Positions 25,491-35,772 of a stretch of 64,000 nt of DNA are shown piece after piece. Position 1 is the stretch's first letter, and every line of letters starts with the position of its first letter. Both the position numbers and the translations under genes were made by a program. The notes beneath the pieces are model-generated. The model saw nothing but the letters and a program-made list of their open reading frames with translations, was not told the origin of the DNA and ran no database searches. The stretch covers positions 1 through 64,000 of the forward strand of contig JAJCXX010000016.1 of assembly GCA_029263195.1 (NCBI GenBank). The letters run 5' to 3'. This DNA comes from Acidimicrobiales bacterium (GTDB taxonomy: Bacteria; Actinomycetota; Acidimicrobiia; Acidimicrobiales; Aldehydirespiratoraceae).

Positions 25491-26642
25491 ATGACGGACA
25501 AGGGAGGGGTCGTGTCGGAGTCTTCGGTCTCGGCGTGGGATGACTACCCGATACATCAGACGTCTGAGTACGTACGCCATCCGGCGACCTCAGACCGAAA
25601 CTTCTACGATCGCTACTACTTCAATTTGCACCCGTCATCCGACGAGTATTTCGCAATATTCGGTCTCGGGGTCTACCCGAATCTCGGGGTGGTCGATGGC
25701 TTCGTGGCGGTGACGAGCGGTGGCGTGCAGCGCATCATGCGAGCAAGCCGGCCCCTCACCGACCGGGCCGACATCTCGGTCGGTCCGATGCGCATCGAGA
25801 TCATCGAACCGTTGCGGAAGCTCCGCGTGGTCGTCGAATCCAATGAGGCCGACGTTGCCCTCGATGTCATCTGGAACGCTTCGATCCCGGCGTTCGAGGA
25901 GCCTCGCCAATACCTGCGATCACAAGGAACGGTCGTATTCGACACGCAACGCTTCGCTCAGACCGGCCGGTGGGAAGGTGATCTTGCCGTTGGTGGCAGC
26001 GAATTCGATGTCAATCCGACTCACTGCGGCGGCTCGCGAGATCGTTCATGGGGAATCCGCCCGGTCGGTGAGCCACAACCGGACGGGATTCGCCAGGACA
26101 TCTCGGTCATGGGTGGCATGTGGAACTACATGCCCATCGATTTCGGCGACCACACGATCATCTACATGTGCCATGAAGAGGCCAACGGAAACCGGCCCCT
26201 CCAAGAGGCGGTGAGAATCTGGTCCGATCCCTCGCGGCCCGTCGACTGGCTGGGAAGACCCGACTGGAGGCACGACATGATCCAGGGCACCAGATTGTTG
26301 TCGTCTTCGATCATCACCTGCCCCGACGCCGCCGACGGTCCGATAGAGATCACGGCAACTCCGATTCTCACCAACTTCATCTCGCTCGGAACCGGCTACG
26401 GAATGGACGCCGACTGGCGACACGGAATGTGGCAGGGCGACGATGAAGTCGTTCAGGCCATTCGCTACGAAGTCGACGAGATCCGGGCCCTCGCCCAGTA
26501 CGGCGTGGTCGACTCCGTCGGACGCTTCCGATACCACGATCCAGTGCTCGGTGAACAGATCGGTCACGGGCTGTACGAGCACGGTTTCTTCGGCGCATTC
26601 CCTCCGATGGGTCTCAACGACAGGGGCGATCTGCACCCCTGA
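25491..26642 (+). CDS. Conserved hypothetical protein, CrtC/AttH-like beta fold possible
   Basis: 383 residues, with no signal peptide and no membrane span. Visible blocks include SAWDDYPIHQTSEYVRHP, RNFYDRYYFNLHPSSDEYF, the motif HCGGSRDRSWGIRPVG, and MWNYMPIDFGDHTIIYM. A His-rich/Trp-rich 'RDRSWG' motif of this kind occurs in actinobacterial proteins distantly like hydroxyneurosporene synthase/AttH, lipocalin-like folds for lipid substrates. I cannot name a reaction. GTG 25512 is an alternative start. It diverges from the thiolase operon. Confidence 0.7.
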   Translation: MTDKGGVVSESSVSAWDDYPIHQTSEYVRHPATSDRNFYDRYYFNLHPSSDEYFAIFGLGVYPNLGVVDGFVAVTSGGVQRIMRASRPLTDRADISVGPMRIEIIEPLRKLRVVVESNEADVALDVIWNASIPAFEEPRQYLRSQGTVVFDTQRFAQTGRWEGDLAVGGSEFDVNPTHCGGSRDRSWGIRPVGEPQPDGIRQDISVMGGMWNYMPIDFGDHTIIYMCHEEANGNRPLQEAVRIWSDPSRPVDWLGRPDWRHDMIQGTRLLSSSIITCPDAADGPIEITATPILTNFISLGTGYGMDADWRHGMWQGDDEVVQAIRYEVDEIRALAQYGVVDSVGRFRYHDPVLGEQIGHGLYEHGFFGAFPPMGLNDRGDLHP

Positions 26643-26667
26643 TTCGAGGGCCTACGATGAGCGGGCC

Positions 26668-27417
26668 GTGATCGAGCCCGACCACACCGAACCCGCCAAT
26701 CAATGGCCGCCACCCGACGAGCCAGTCGTCGACACCCCCCGGTGGGGCATCGGCGATGCTCTTGCGTCGTACGGCATCTTCATTCTGGTCTCGACCATGC
26801 TCGGGCTGACTGCCCTTCGTGTCGGTGACGGAGATCGCTTCGCCGGAGCTTGGCTGCCGATCGTCGTCACCGTTCCGCCGTTGATTCAGGTGGTTCATCT
26901 CGGCTGGGTGGCCCGTTCCAAGGGACGAGGCCTTGTCTCGGATTTCGGATTGTCGTTCGATCGCCGCGATCCGGCGGTGGCCGCGGGGCTCTGGATCGCC
27001 GCCATGGCTGGCGCCACCGTCGCGGCATCGATCATCGTTCGTGTCATCGGCGAATCCCCCAACGCCGCTGTGGCCGAATTGGCCGAGAACTCCGAGAACG
27101 GAGGCGGCATCACCATCTGGATCCTGCTGCTGGTAGTGGCCGCCATCACCGTCATTCCGCTGACGGAGGAGCTTCTCTACCGGGGCCTGTGGTGGAGCGC
27201 GCTCGCGAAGCGTGGGGTCGACGAACGATGGATCTTGGTGATCACATCACTCATATTCGCCGCGGTGCACCTCGAACCGAGTCGCACACCCGTTCTGTTC
27301 GCGATTGGTTTGGCGATCGGATGGGGGCGGCTCCGCACGGGACGAATTGGCGCCGGGATCATCGCCCACTCAATGATCAACACGCTGGGAATGATCGCTC
27401 TCCTGGCTCGAATCTGA
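26668..27417 (+). CDS. CPBP-family intramembrane metalloprotease
   Basis: 249 residues from GTG 26668; the 75-codon extension upstream overlaps the previous gene and is rejected. About seven or eight membrane segments are seen. The CAAX/Abi signatures are PLTEELLYRGLWW (EExxxR), FAAVHLEP and AHSMINTLG. These proteases cut within the membrane; targets are unknown. TACGAT stands 9 nt before the GTG with no Shine-Dalgarno. Confidence 0.88.
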   Translation: MIEPDHTEPANQWPPPDEPVVDTPRWGIGDALASYGIFILVSTMLGLTALRVGDGDRFAGAWLPIVVTVPPLIQVVHLGWVARSKGRGLVSDFGLSFDRRDPAVAAGLWIAAMAGATVAASIIVRVIGESPNAAVAELAENSENGGGITIWILLLVVAAITVIPLTEELLYRGLWWSALAKRGVDERWILVITSLIFAAVHLEPSRTPVLFAIGLAIGWGRLRTGRIGAGIIAHSMINTLGMIALLARI

Positions 27418-27510
27418 GCCTCGAATCGGGGCAAGCAAACAACACTGGCGCTGGCACAATTGCCGGTGTGGATCTGCAAGGATGCAGACAATCTTTCCCG
27501 GAGGATATCG

Positions 27511-30411
27511 ATGTCGGAAATCTCGCCTGCTGACCACGGGTCGCGGCCCTCGATGCAAGAGTTGGAAGGGCGCGACGCGTTCGTCAAACGCCACATCGGC
27601 CCGATCGAGACGAATCTGCCGGCCATGCTCGAAGTGATCGGTGTGAGCTCTCTCGATGAACTGATCGACCGGACCGTTCCCGACGACATTCGTTCACGCA
27701 AGCCGCTCGATCTGCCGTCACCGGTTGGGCAGCAGGCTGCCCAAGACGAGCTTCGAGCCATTGCCGCCGCCAATCGTCAGCTGACCTCTCTCATTGGGGC
27801 CGGCTACAACGACACTGTCACTCCCCCAGTGATCCGTCGCAACATCATGGAGAACCCCGGCTGGTACACCGCCTACACGCCCTATCAGCCCGAGATATCC
27901 CAGGGTCGGCTCGAGGCGCTGCTCAACTTCCAGACCATGGTGATTGAGCTCACCGGCATGGAGATCTCCAACGCGTCGCTCCTCGATGAAGGCACCGCCG
28001 CCGCCGAGGCCATGACCATGCTCCATCGGATCGATCGAGGCAAGAGCGGAGACCGCTTCGTGATCGACATCGCATGTCACCCCCAGACCATTGCCGTGAT
28101 CGAGACCAGAGCCGTTCCGATCGGCCTCGAAGTCGATGTTTGTGACCCGTCGACCGCCGACCTCGATGGCGTGTTCGGCGTGTTGGTTCAGTATCCCGGA
28201 ACCACCGGACAGATCCCCGACCTCGCGTCGTTGATCACTCGTGCTCACGATTCCGGCGTAATGGTGGCGGTGGCCGCCGACCCGCTGGCCCTCACCCTGC
28301 TGACTCCTCCCGGCGAACTGGGAGCCGACATAGTGGTCGGGTCCACCCAGAGATTTGGCGTGCCGATGGCGTTCGGCGGCCCTCACGCCGCCTACTTCGC
28401 CACCCGCGAGAAGTATCAGCGATCGATGCCAGGTCGCCTCGTCGGAGTCTCGGTCGACACCAAGGGAAGGCCCGCCCTGCGATTGGCGCTACAGACCCGC
28501 GAGCAGCACATCCGCCGCGAAAAGGCCACGTCCAACATCTGCACATCTCAGGTGCTGCTGGCCGTGATGGCTTCCATGTACGCGGTTCATCACGGCCCCG
28601 ACGGTCTCCGAAGAATTGCTTGGCGGATCAACCGAATGGCGGCAGTACTCGCAGAGGGTCTACGCGAAGGCGGTATTGAGGTCGTTCACGACTCGTTCTT
28701 CGACACGGTCTGCACGCGGGTCCCGGGCCGGGCCGACAAGATCATGGCTGTCGCACTCTCAGAGGGGTTGAATCTGCGCCGGGTGGACGCCGACACCGTT
28801 TCGATCGCCCTCGACGAGACCACCACGACATCGGTCATTGAGCGGGTGTGGCACTCCTTCGGAGTCGAGGCCGACGCCGCCGCGATCGATCTCGTGGTCG
28901 ACGATCCCCGTCCCGAGGCCTACATCCGGACCTCGCCTCCGCTCGTTCACCCCATCTTCTCCGCCCACCACAGCGAAACCGAGCTGGTCCGCTACATGCG
29001 TCGCCTGGTCAACCGCGACATTGCTCTCGACCGGGCGATGATCCCGCTCGGTTCGTGCACGATGAAGCTCAATGCAGCCACCGAGATGGAGCCGATCTCC
29101 TGGCCCGAGCTCGCTTCGATACACCCGTTCGCTCCGGTTGATCAGACCATCGGATATCAGCGGATCATCGATCAGCTCGAGCGCTGGCTCATGGAAATCA
29201 CGGGCTATGCCGCGGTGTCGCTGCAACCCAACTCCGGCGCCCAAGGCGAGCTCGCCGGATTGCTGGCGGTGCGTGAATATCACCGGAGCCGTGGCGACGA
29301 ACTCCGCAATATCTGCCTGATCCCGTCGTCGGCACACGGCACCAATGCCGCCAGCTCGACCATGGCCGGTTTCGATGTGGTGGTCGTGTCGTGCGACGAC
29401 AACGGCAACGTTGATCTCGACGACCTCGAAGCCAAGATCGATGCTCATCGCGACAACCTGGCCGTGTTGATGATCACCTACCCCTCGACCCACGGCGTAT
29501 TCGAGACCGAGATCCGTCGGATTTGTTCTTCGGTGCACGATGCGGGCGGGCAGGTCTATCTCGACGGTGCCAATCTCAATGCCATGGTCGGACTGGCCCA
29601 ACCCGGGCAGTTCGGAGCCGACGTCTCCCACCTCAACCTCCACAAGACGTTCTGCATCCCCCACGGCGGTGGTGGACCCGGCGTCGGACCAATCGCAGTG
29701 GGCACCCATTTGGCTCCGTTCCTGCCTCGGCACCCACTCAACCCCGTCGCCGGACCTCCCACCGGTCCCGGCCCGATATCGGCAGCTCCGTGGGGCTCGG
29801 CCGGCATCCTTGCCATCACCTGGATGTACATCAAGATGATGGGAGCCGAGGGTCTCACCGAAGCAACCAGGGCCGCGATTCTCAACGCCAACTACATTGC
29901 TTCACGTCTCGATTCTCGCTACCCGGTGCTCTACACGGGCTCCAACGGTTTCGTCGCCCACGAGTGCATCCTCGACACCAGGATCATCCAGAACGAGGCT
30001 GGGATCTCCGTCGACGACATCGCCAAGCGACTCATCGACTACGGCTTCCACGCCCCGACCATGTCGTTCCCCGTGCCCAGCACGTTGATGGTCGAGCCGA
30101 CCGAGTCGGAGAGCCTGGCCGAACTCGATCGATTCTGTGATGCCATGATCGCCATTCACGACGAAGCGGTGGCTGTCCGCGACGGCCAGTGGCCAGCAGA
30201 CGACAACCCTCTCGTCAATGCTCCTCATTCGGTGATGGAGGTCGCGGCCGACGAGTGGGATCATCCGTATTCGCGCACCGAGGCCGCCCATCCCGAGGGC
30301 TGGGGCCAGGGCGACAAGTACTGGCCGCCGGTGAGCCGGATCGACAACGCCCACGGCGACCGTCATCTCATCTGTAGTTGTCCACCGATGTCGGAGTACG
30401 TCTCGGAATGA
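27511..30411 (+). CDS. gcvP: Glycine dehydrogenase (decarboxylating), P protein
   Basis: 966 residues from ATG 27511, with CGGAGG 7 nt upstream. It is the single-chain form (Escherichia-type, two fused halves). FVKRHIGP and the N-terminal half lead to the C-terminal PLP site [20 protein letters not shown], where Lys binds PLP. It decarboxylates glycine and passes the aminomethyl group to lipoylated GcvH. The upstream 93 bp hold the palindrome GGCACAATTGCC and a small TCTGCA/TGCAGA hairpin, but no glycine riboswitch core. gcvT and gcvH are 16-24 kb away. Confidence 0.97.
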   Translation: MSEISPADHGSRPSMQELEGRDAFVKRHIGPIETNLPAMLEVIGVSSLDELIDRTVPDDIRSRKPLDLPSPVGQQAAQDELRAIAAANRQLTSLIGAGYNDTVTPPVIRRNIMENPGWYTAYTPYQPEISQGRLEALLNFQTMVIELTGMEISNASLLDEGTAAAEAMTMLHRIDRGKSGDRFVIDIACHPQTIAVIETRAVPIGLEVDVCDPSTADLDGVFGVLVQYPGTTGQIPDLASLITRAHDSGVMVAVAADPLALTLLTPPGELGADIVVGSTQRFGVPMAFGGPHAAYFATREKYQRSMPGRLVGVSVDTKGRPALRLALQTREQHIRREKATSNICTSQVLLAVMASMYAVHHGPDGLRRIAWRINRMAAVLAEGLREGGIEVVHDSFFDTVCTRVPGRADKIMAVALSEGLNLRRVDADTVSIALDETTTTSVIERVWHSFGVEADAAAIDLVVDDPRPEAYIRTSPPLVHPIFSAHHSETELVRYMRRLVNRDIALDRAMIPLGSCTMKLNAATEMEPISWPELASIHPFAPVDQTIGYQRIIDQLERWLMEITGYAAVSLQPNSGAQGELAGLLAVREYHRSRGDELRNICLIPSSAHGTNAASSTMAGFDVVVVSCDDNGNVDLDDLEAKIDAHRDNLAVLMITYPSTHGVFETEIRRICSSVHDAGGQVYLDGANLNAMVGLAQPGQFGADVSHLNLHKTFCIPHGGGGPGVGPIAVGTHLAPFLPRHPLNPVAGPPTGPGPISAAPWGSAGILAITWMYIKMMGAEGLTEATRAAILNANYIASRLDSRYPVLYTGSNGFVAHECILDTRIIQNEAGISVDDIAKRLIDYGFHAPTMSFPVPSTLMVEPTESESLAELDRFCDAMIAIHDEAVAVRDGQWPADDNPLVNAPHSVMEVAADEWDHPYSRTEAAHPEGWGQGDKYWPPVSRIDNAHGDRHLICSCPPMSEYVSE

Positions 30412-30456
30412 TGGCGCCACTTGCCCGAGTTCGGTATCGGACCTAGTCTTCAAAAC

Positions 30457-30470
30457 CGTAACAGGTTCTA
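30457..30470 (+). promoter_or_regulatory. KstR-like operator before the LLM oxidoreductase
   Basis: CGTAACAGGTTCTA fits the KstR consensus TnnAACnnGTTnnA at every fixed base but the first. It lies 29 bp before the ATG and overlaps a possible -10 (TAGTTT, 30469-30474). KstR is the cholesterol-sensing repressor of mycobacteria; no kstR gene is in this window. One site alone is suggestive only. Confidence 0.45.
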
Positions 30471-30498
30471 GTTTCGTTCGCTTTCGTCAGGAGCACCC

Positions 30499-31701
30499 AT
30501 GGAGTTCGGCCTCTTCTTCAACGGATACCTGCCAGGTCCGGCAGCTCACGATGCCGGAGCCGAGCACGTGATGTTGATGAACGAAATCGACTACGCGGTA
30601 CTCGCCGACTCCCACAACTGGAAATACGCGTGGTTCGGAGAGCACCACTGCCTCACCGAATACAGCCACATGTCGGCTCCGGCCCCGGTCATGGGATACG
30701 TCGCCGCCAAGACCGACCGTATCCACATCGGCTCGGCCATCACCTCGTTCCCCACCGACAAGGAACATCCGGTGAGGCTGGCCGAGAGGGCGGCAATGCT
30801 CGACCACATCACCGAGGGTCGCTTCGAGTTCGGCACGGGCCGGGGAGCCGGCAGCCATGAGGTCGCCACCTTCAACGGTCTCGCCACGGCCGATACCAAG
30901 GCAATGTGGGACGAAGTGGTTCGAGAGATCCCGAGGATGTGGGCACAAAAGGACTACCAGTTCGAAGGCGATCACTTCTCGGTGCCGACCCCCCACAACG
31001 TGCTGCCGAAGCCCTACGGCGAATCTCATCCTCCGCTGTGGGTGGCCTGCGGCAACCCGGCCACGTTCACCAAGGCCGGCGCTCACGGAATCGGTGCAAT
31101 CGCATTCAACTTCGAACCGATCCACAATCTGCGGGGACGCATCCAGGCCTACAAGGAGGCATCGGAGAACCCGACTGATCAGATCGGGCAGTACCAGAAC
31201 AACAACGTGATGATGACCAACGCCGTCATTTGTCTGGAGGACCGCGAGGAAGCTCGACGAATCGCCAAACAGGACCGCGGCTACCGCGTCACGATGGTCA
31301 ACCTCTACCACGACACCATGCCGAAGTCGCCCGACGCGATCGTCTGGCCCCACCCGCCGCGTACCGTCGAGTGGTCCGACGAGATTCTCGACATGGCGAT
31401 CGACGGCGGCTACATGTTGTGCGGTAATCCCGAAGAGGTGTGCGAGCAGGTCACCCGATATCAGGAAGTCGGTTGCGATCAGCTCGTGTTCGGAACGCCC
31501 GACGAGGGGTTCAGCCACGAACAGACTCTCGAGATGATCGAAGTGTTCGGAGATCAGGTCGTCCCCGAATTCGACACCGATCCGGTCCATTCCACGACCC
31601 GCTTTCGCCAGCAGGCCGTACCAACCTTCCCGGCGTTCAACGAACCCGTCTCGGACGATCTCGCCAACACCCGCCCGCCGGTGTTTCCGGTGTCGATCTG
31701 A
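30499..31701 (+). CDS. LLM-class flavin-dependent oxidoreductase
   Basis: 400-residue luciferase-like TIM barrel using FMN or F420. Signatures: MEFGLFFNGYLPG, YAWFGEHHCLTEYSHM, DKEHPVRLAERAAMLDHIT and FEFGTGRGAG. Strong Shine-Dalgarno AGGAGC 5 nt upstream. The substrate is unknown; the KstR-like site and the sterol-type neighbours point to lipid or steroid breakdown. Convergent with the VOC gene, 3 bp apart. Confidence 0.9.
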   Translation: MEFGLFFNGYLPGPAAHDAGAEHVMLMNEIDYAVLADSHNWKYAWFGEHHCLTEYSHMSAPAPVMGYVAAKTDRIHIGSAITSFPTDKEHPVRLAERAAMLDHITEGRFEFGTGRGAGSHEVATFNGLATADTKAMWDEVVREIPRMWAQKDYQFEGDHFSVPTPHNVLPKPYGESHPPLWVACGNPATFTKAGAHGIGAIAFNFEPIHNLRGRIQAYKEASENPTDQIGQYQNNNVMMTNAVICLEDREEARRIAKQDRGYRVTMVNLYHDTMPKSPDAIVWPHPPRTVEWSDEILDMAIDGGYMLCGNPEEVCEQVTRYQEVGCDQLVFGTPDEGFSHEQTLEMIEVFGDQVVPEFDTDPVHSTTRFRQQAVPTFPAFNEPVSDDLANTRPPVFPVSI

Positions 31702-31704
31702 CGG

Positions 31705-32163
31705 CTACCCGGTCGGCTGGTCGAACTCGCCCACCAGGTAGGTGCCGCTTCCCAGCGGGCCGGCCGACATCAAGAAGTGCTCGTAGTAGCGACTGAAACG
31801 ACCTTGAAGGTGCTCGTCGATCTGGCTCTGGTCGTAGTCGAGCGTGTGGAAGCTCCCAACGCCGGTCTCGAGCGCAGCGTCGCGTGACGCATCGGCGTCG
31901 GCCACGGCGAACACCACGCCGACGACGCCTTCGCCGTGCTCCTCGAGCCATGATCGGATGTGACTGTCGCGCCCTTCGATCGGGGCCACGAGCTCAACAC
32001 CACCGTCCCACGACATGACGATCTCCACCCCGAAGGTTGCGGCTTCTTCGCGATTCGCGTGATGAAATGTTGCCCCGAGAAACTTCTCGTAGAACCGGCG
32101 GCCCGACTCGAGATCCCACACCGCCATGATCACTCGGTTGATTCCGCGCTGTCTGCTGGTCAT
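31705..32163 (-). CDS. VOC (glyoxalase/bleomycin-resistance fold) family protein
   Basis: 152 residues. The vicinal-oxygen-chelate fold is seen in INRVIMAVWDLESGRRFYEK, VELVAPIEG and VVGVVFAVADADAS. Metal ligands are not clear from sequence. The C-terminal half mentions no known family motif, so it could be a lyase, dioxygenase or epimerase. TACGTT stands 6 nt before the ATG, a leaderless pattern. Confidence 0.78.
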   Translation of the reverse strand: MTSRQRGINRVIMAVWDLESGRRFYEKFLGATFHHANREEAATFGVEIVMSWDGGVELVAPIEGRDSHIRSWLEEHGEGVVGVVFAVADADASRDAALETGVGSFHTLDYDQSQIDEHLQGRFSRYYEHFLMSAGPLGSGTYLVGEFDQPTG

Positions 32164-32246
32164 TGTGCCAACGTAGCCATGTGGGGTGATGGTTTCAGAC
32201 CCCGGACATGCCCGATACTTGATCTAAACCAACCGGGAGTGTGGCG

Positions 32247-35200
32247 ATGACCGACACATATCGTCTGACCGACCGATACACCAACGACCACGGAACCGTC
32301 TTCATGACCGGGGTTCAGGCGTTGGCCCGACTGCCGATCGAGCAGCTCCGGGTCGACCGCCGCAACGGCCTCACCACTGCCGCCTTCGTGGCCGGCTACC
32401 CAGGCTCGCCGCTGGGCGGACTCGATTCCGCCATGGCCTCCGCCATCGAACTGGCCGACGACCTGCCGATCGTGCTGCGTCCATCGCTCAATGAGGAGTA
32501 CGCCGCATCAGCGGTTATGGGAAGCCAACTCGCGGCCTCTCGCCCGGACTCACGCTACGACGGTGTCGTCGGCCTCTGGTATGGCAAGGCTCCAGGGGTC
32601 GATCGGGCCAGTGATGCTCTGCGCCACGCGGTCTTCGCCGGTACCGATCCGCTGGGAGGAGCAGTCGCACTCGTCGGCGACGATCCCAGTGCAAAGTCAT
32701 CCACTGTTCCCTCCTCGTCAGCGGCGTCTCTCGCCGACATGCACATTCCGGTGCTCTACCCCGGCGACCCCGCCGAAGCCCTCGACCTCGGCCGACACGC
32801 CATCGCCATGAGCCGGGTCACCGGCCTGTGGACCAGTCTCAAGATCGTCGCCGATGTCGCCGACGGCACGGCCACGGTTGATCTCGATCCGTCGCGTGTC
32901 GTTCCCCGGATTCCTCTGCTCAACGGCGAGCCCTACCAACATCAGCCCGACGGCCGACTCCTCACCCCCCACACCGTCGACATCGAACGCGAGATCTACG
33001 AGGTGAGGTATGCGCTCGCCCTCGACTACGCGGCGCTCAATCACCTCAACCACACCACTGTCGACCCGTCTGATCCATGGATCGGGATCGTGTCATCGGG
33101 CATCACCTACAAGGAAGTTCGGGAGGCCCTGGCCCGGCTCGGTCTGGCCTCCGACCGAGATGTGGCGGACGCCGGTATCAGGTTGCTCAAGCTCGGAATG
33201 CCGATTCCGTTCAATGATTCGACCATCAGCGCGTTCGCCTCCGACCTCGAGGAGATCTTTGTCATCGAGGAAAAGCATCCCAACGTGGAAAACCTCATCA
33301 AGAACGCTCTCTACAACCATCAGCATCACCCTCTGGTGGTCGGCAAGCTCACCGAGTCCGGAGAGACGCTCCTACCCGGTCACGGCGGTCTCAGTGCCGA
33401 TCAGATCATGCCGGCCCTACGGATGCGGCTGGCGCCTCGTCTGTCGGAGCGACTGGTGCCAGCGGCGCCGGTGCGGGAGCGAATATCGCTGGCTGTAGCC
33501 CGCACTCCATTCTTTTGTTCCGGGTGCCCCCACAACCGTTCGACCTTGGTTCCGGATGGCACGCTGGTCGGGGTGGGGATCGGTTGCCACACCATGGTGA
33601 TGCTGGCCGACGAGGATCGCGTCGGCGACATCGCCGGACTCACCTGCATGGGCAATGAAGGCACCCAGTGGATCGGCATGGAGCAATTCGTCGACACCGA
33701 CCACATGACCCAGAATCTCGGCGACGGCACCTACTTCCATTCCGGTCAATTGGCGATTCAAGCTGCCATCGCCGCCGGCTCGCACATCACCTACAAGCTG
33801 CTCTGGAACGGCGCCGTCGCCATGACCGGTGGGCAGGACCCCACCGGGCGTCTCGAACTCGCCGAAGTGGCGGCCCAACTCCTCGGGCAGGGAGTCAGCC
33901 GAATCATCCTCACCACCGACGACCCTGCCAAGCACCGCCACGGCCGGCTGCCGGCTGCCGTCGAGATCTGGCACCGCGATCGGATCATCGAAGCTCAGGA
34001 GGCGCTGCGCGCCACCTCAGGCGTCACCATGATGATCCACGATCAGCGGTGCGCGGCCGAGGCCCGTCGCGACCGCAAGCGGGGCGACGAAGAGACACCC
34101 CGCACCCGAGTGGTGATCAACCCTCGGATCTGTGAGGGATGCGGGGATTGCGCCAGCGTGTCCAATTGTCTGTCGGTGCAGCCCATCGAAACGACATTCG
34201 GCCGCAAGACCACAATCGACCAGACCAGCTGCAACCTCGACCTGTCGTGCCTCGAGGGCGACTGTCCGGCGTTCATGTCGATCACCCGCCCGAGGTTCGG
34301 CCGCAGATCCGGTAGAGACAGATCGCCCGACGGCACAGCTGAGTCGATCGAGCCCCCGACCGATCTCCCCGAGCCCGAGCCGGGGCATCGCGATGTGAGC
34401 GTGCACATCACCGGCATCGGCGGCACCGGCGTGGTCACCGTCGCACAATTGATCGGCACCGCAGCGATGCTCGAGGGCGCCCAAATCCATGGCCTCGATC
34501 AGATCGGCCTGTCCCAGAAGGCCGGTCCGGTGGTGAGCGACATCCGCATCACCCACGGCGAGTCCGCCGACAGCAGCCGCGTCGGCACCGGCCAAGCCGA
34601 CCTCCTCTTGGCCTTCGACCTTCTGGTGGCGGCATCGTGGGCCGGCCTGGCCGCCTCCGACCCGTCACGAACGGCAGCGATCGGCTCAACCGCAGTGACC
34701 CCGCCGGGGGCGAAGGTCTCTCATCCCGAGATCGAGATGCCCACGGTCGCTGAAATGCTGGAGAGGATCGACGAAGTCACCCGCCCCGGAAACCGGCACT
34801 GGGCCAACGCCGCCGAGATCACCAACGCGATTCTCGGTAGCACTGTCACCGCCAACGTGTTCGTGGTGGGAATGGCGGTTCAGTCGGGCCATTTACCGGT
34901 ATCGCCGATCCTCATCGAGAAGGCGATCGCCCTCAATGGCGTGTCGGTCGATGTCAACACCGCCGCCTTTCGATGGGGCCGGTGGCAGGTTGCCGACCCG
35001 TCGAAGGTCGAGGCCACCGTGGCACTACATGATCATTCGGTCGAGCCGAAGCCCTCCCTTCCGACCGAACTCACCGAGCGCATCACCGCGCTCTCCGGAC
35101 CTCGAGACGACGTGGCCGAGCGAGTCGGGGTCTTTGTCGACGACCTCATCGGATTCCAGAATCGACGACTGGCCGACAGCTACATCGACCATCTCGAGAC

Positions 35201-35741
35201 CGTGAGCGATGCCGAGCAGGCGGTGATGCCAGGCAGTCGCCAGCTGACCAATGCCGTTGCCATCGGCCTCCACAAGCTCACCGCCTACAAGGACGAGTAC
35301 GAAGTCGCCCGCCTGATGATCAGCGGGGCGGCCGATCCCAACATCGAACAGATTCTCCAGCCCGGCGATCGAGTCGCCTGGCGCCTGCACCCACCGACTC
35401 TCAGGGCCCTCGGGCTCGGCCGAAAGCTCTCCGTGTCGATGCGATGGCGTCCGGCCTTCGCCGTTCTGGCCCGAGGTCGGCGACTTCGCGGCACCCGACT
35501 CGATCCCTTCGCCCGAAATCCGATCCGACGGCTCGAGCGATCCCTTATCGACGAATACGTGGCCGCGCTCGGATCGGCGGTCTCACGGCTCGACGAATCG
35601 AACTTCGCTTCGGCCGTCGAATTGGCCGAACTTCCCGACATGGTCAGGGGATTCGAGGACCTCAAGGTCCGCAACGCGGAACTCTTCCGACAGGAGTTGG
35701 CGCTACGGTCCGCCGCGGCGACAGGATCGCCAATCGACTAG
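32247..35741 (+). CDS. Indolepyruvate ferredoxin oxidoreductase, fused subunits
   Basis: 1164 residues, the long fused alpha/beta-gamma form. It oxidatively decarboxylates aryl or branched 2-oxoacids to acyl-CoA, giving electrons to ferredoxin. N-terminal pyrimidine-binding part: AAFVAGYPGSPLGGLD. Thiamine-diphosphate part: SGCPHNRSTLVPDG and GLTCMGNEGTQWIG. A Cys-rich stretch, ICEGCGDCASVSNCLSVQ, suggests Fe-S centres. The gamma domain begins HITGIGGTGVVTVAQLIG. ATG 32247 with GGGAG 7 nt upstream is preferred over GTG 32241. Confidence 0.92.
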   Translation: MTDTYRLTDRYTNDHGTVFMTGVQALARLPIEQLRVDRRNGLTTAAFVAGYPGSPLGGLDSAMASAIELADDLPIVLRPSLNEEYAASAVMGSQLAASRPDSRYDGVVGLWYGKAPGVDRASDALRHAVFAGTDPLGGAVALVGDDPSAKSSTVPSSSAASLADMHIPVLYPGDPAEALDLGRHAIAMSRVTGLWTSLKIVADVADGTATVDLDPSRVVPRIPLLNGEPYQHQPDGRLLTPHTVDIEREIYEVRYALALDYAALNHLNHTTVDPSDPWIGIVSSGITYKEVREALARLGLASDRDVADAGIRLLKLGMPIPFNDSTISAFASDLEEIFVIEEKHPNVENLIKNALYNHQHHPLVVGKLTESGETLLPGHGGLSADQIMPALRMRLAPRLSERLVPAAPVRERISLAVARTPFFCSGCPHNRSTLVPDGTLVGVGIGCHTMVMLADEDRVGDIAGLTCMGNEGTQWIGMEQFVDTDHMTQNLGDGTYFHSGQLAIQAAIAAGSHITYKLLWNGAVAMTGGQDPTGRLELAEVAAQLLGQGVSRIILTTDDPAKHRHGRLPAAVEIWHRDRIIEAQEALRATSGVTMMIHDQRCAAEARRDRKRGDEETPRTRVVINPRICEGCGDCASVSNCLSVQPIETTFGRKTTIDQTSCNLDLSCLEGDCPAFMSITRPRFGRRSGRDRSPDGTAESIEPPTDLPEPEPGHRDVSVHITGIGGTGVVTVAQLIGTAAMLEGAQIHGLDQIGLSQKAGPVVSDIRITHGESADSSRVGTGQADLLLAFDLLVAASWAGLAASDPSRTAAIGSTAVTPPGAKVSHPEIEMPTVAEMLERIDEVTRPGNRHWANAAEITNAILGSTVTANVFVVGMAVQSGHLPVSPILIEKAIALNGVSVDVNTAAFRWGRWQVADPSKVEATVALHDHSVEPKPSLPTELTERITALSGPRDDVAERVGVFVDDLIGFQNRRLADSYIDHLETVSDAEQAVMPGSRQLTNAVAIGLHKLTAYKDEYEVARLMISGAADPNIEQILQPGDRVAWRLHPPTLRALGLGRKLSVSMRWRPAFAVLARGRRLRGTRLDPFARNPIRRLERSLIDEYVAALGSAVSRLDESNFASAVELAELPDMVRGFEDLKVRNAELFRQELALRSAAATGSPID

Positions 35742-35772
35742 ACCAAGCCCATCATCTCTGAGAGAGGCCGAA

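Noticed and set aside
27418-27510. Glycine riboswitch before gcvP
   Set aside because: The 93-bp leader lacks the conserved glycine aptamer core; only a palindrome and a 6-bp hairpin are seen.
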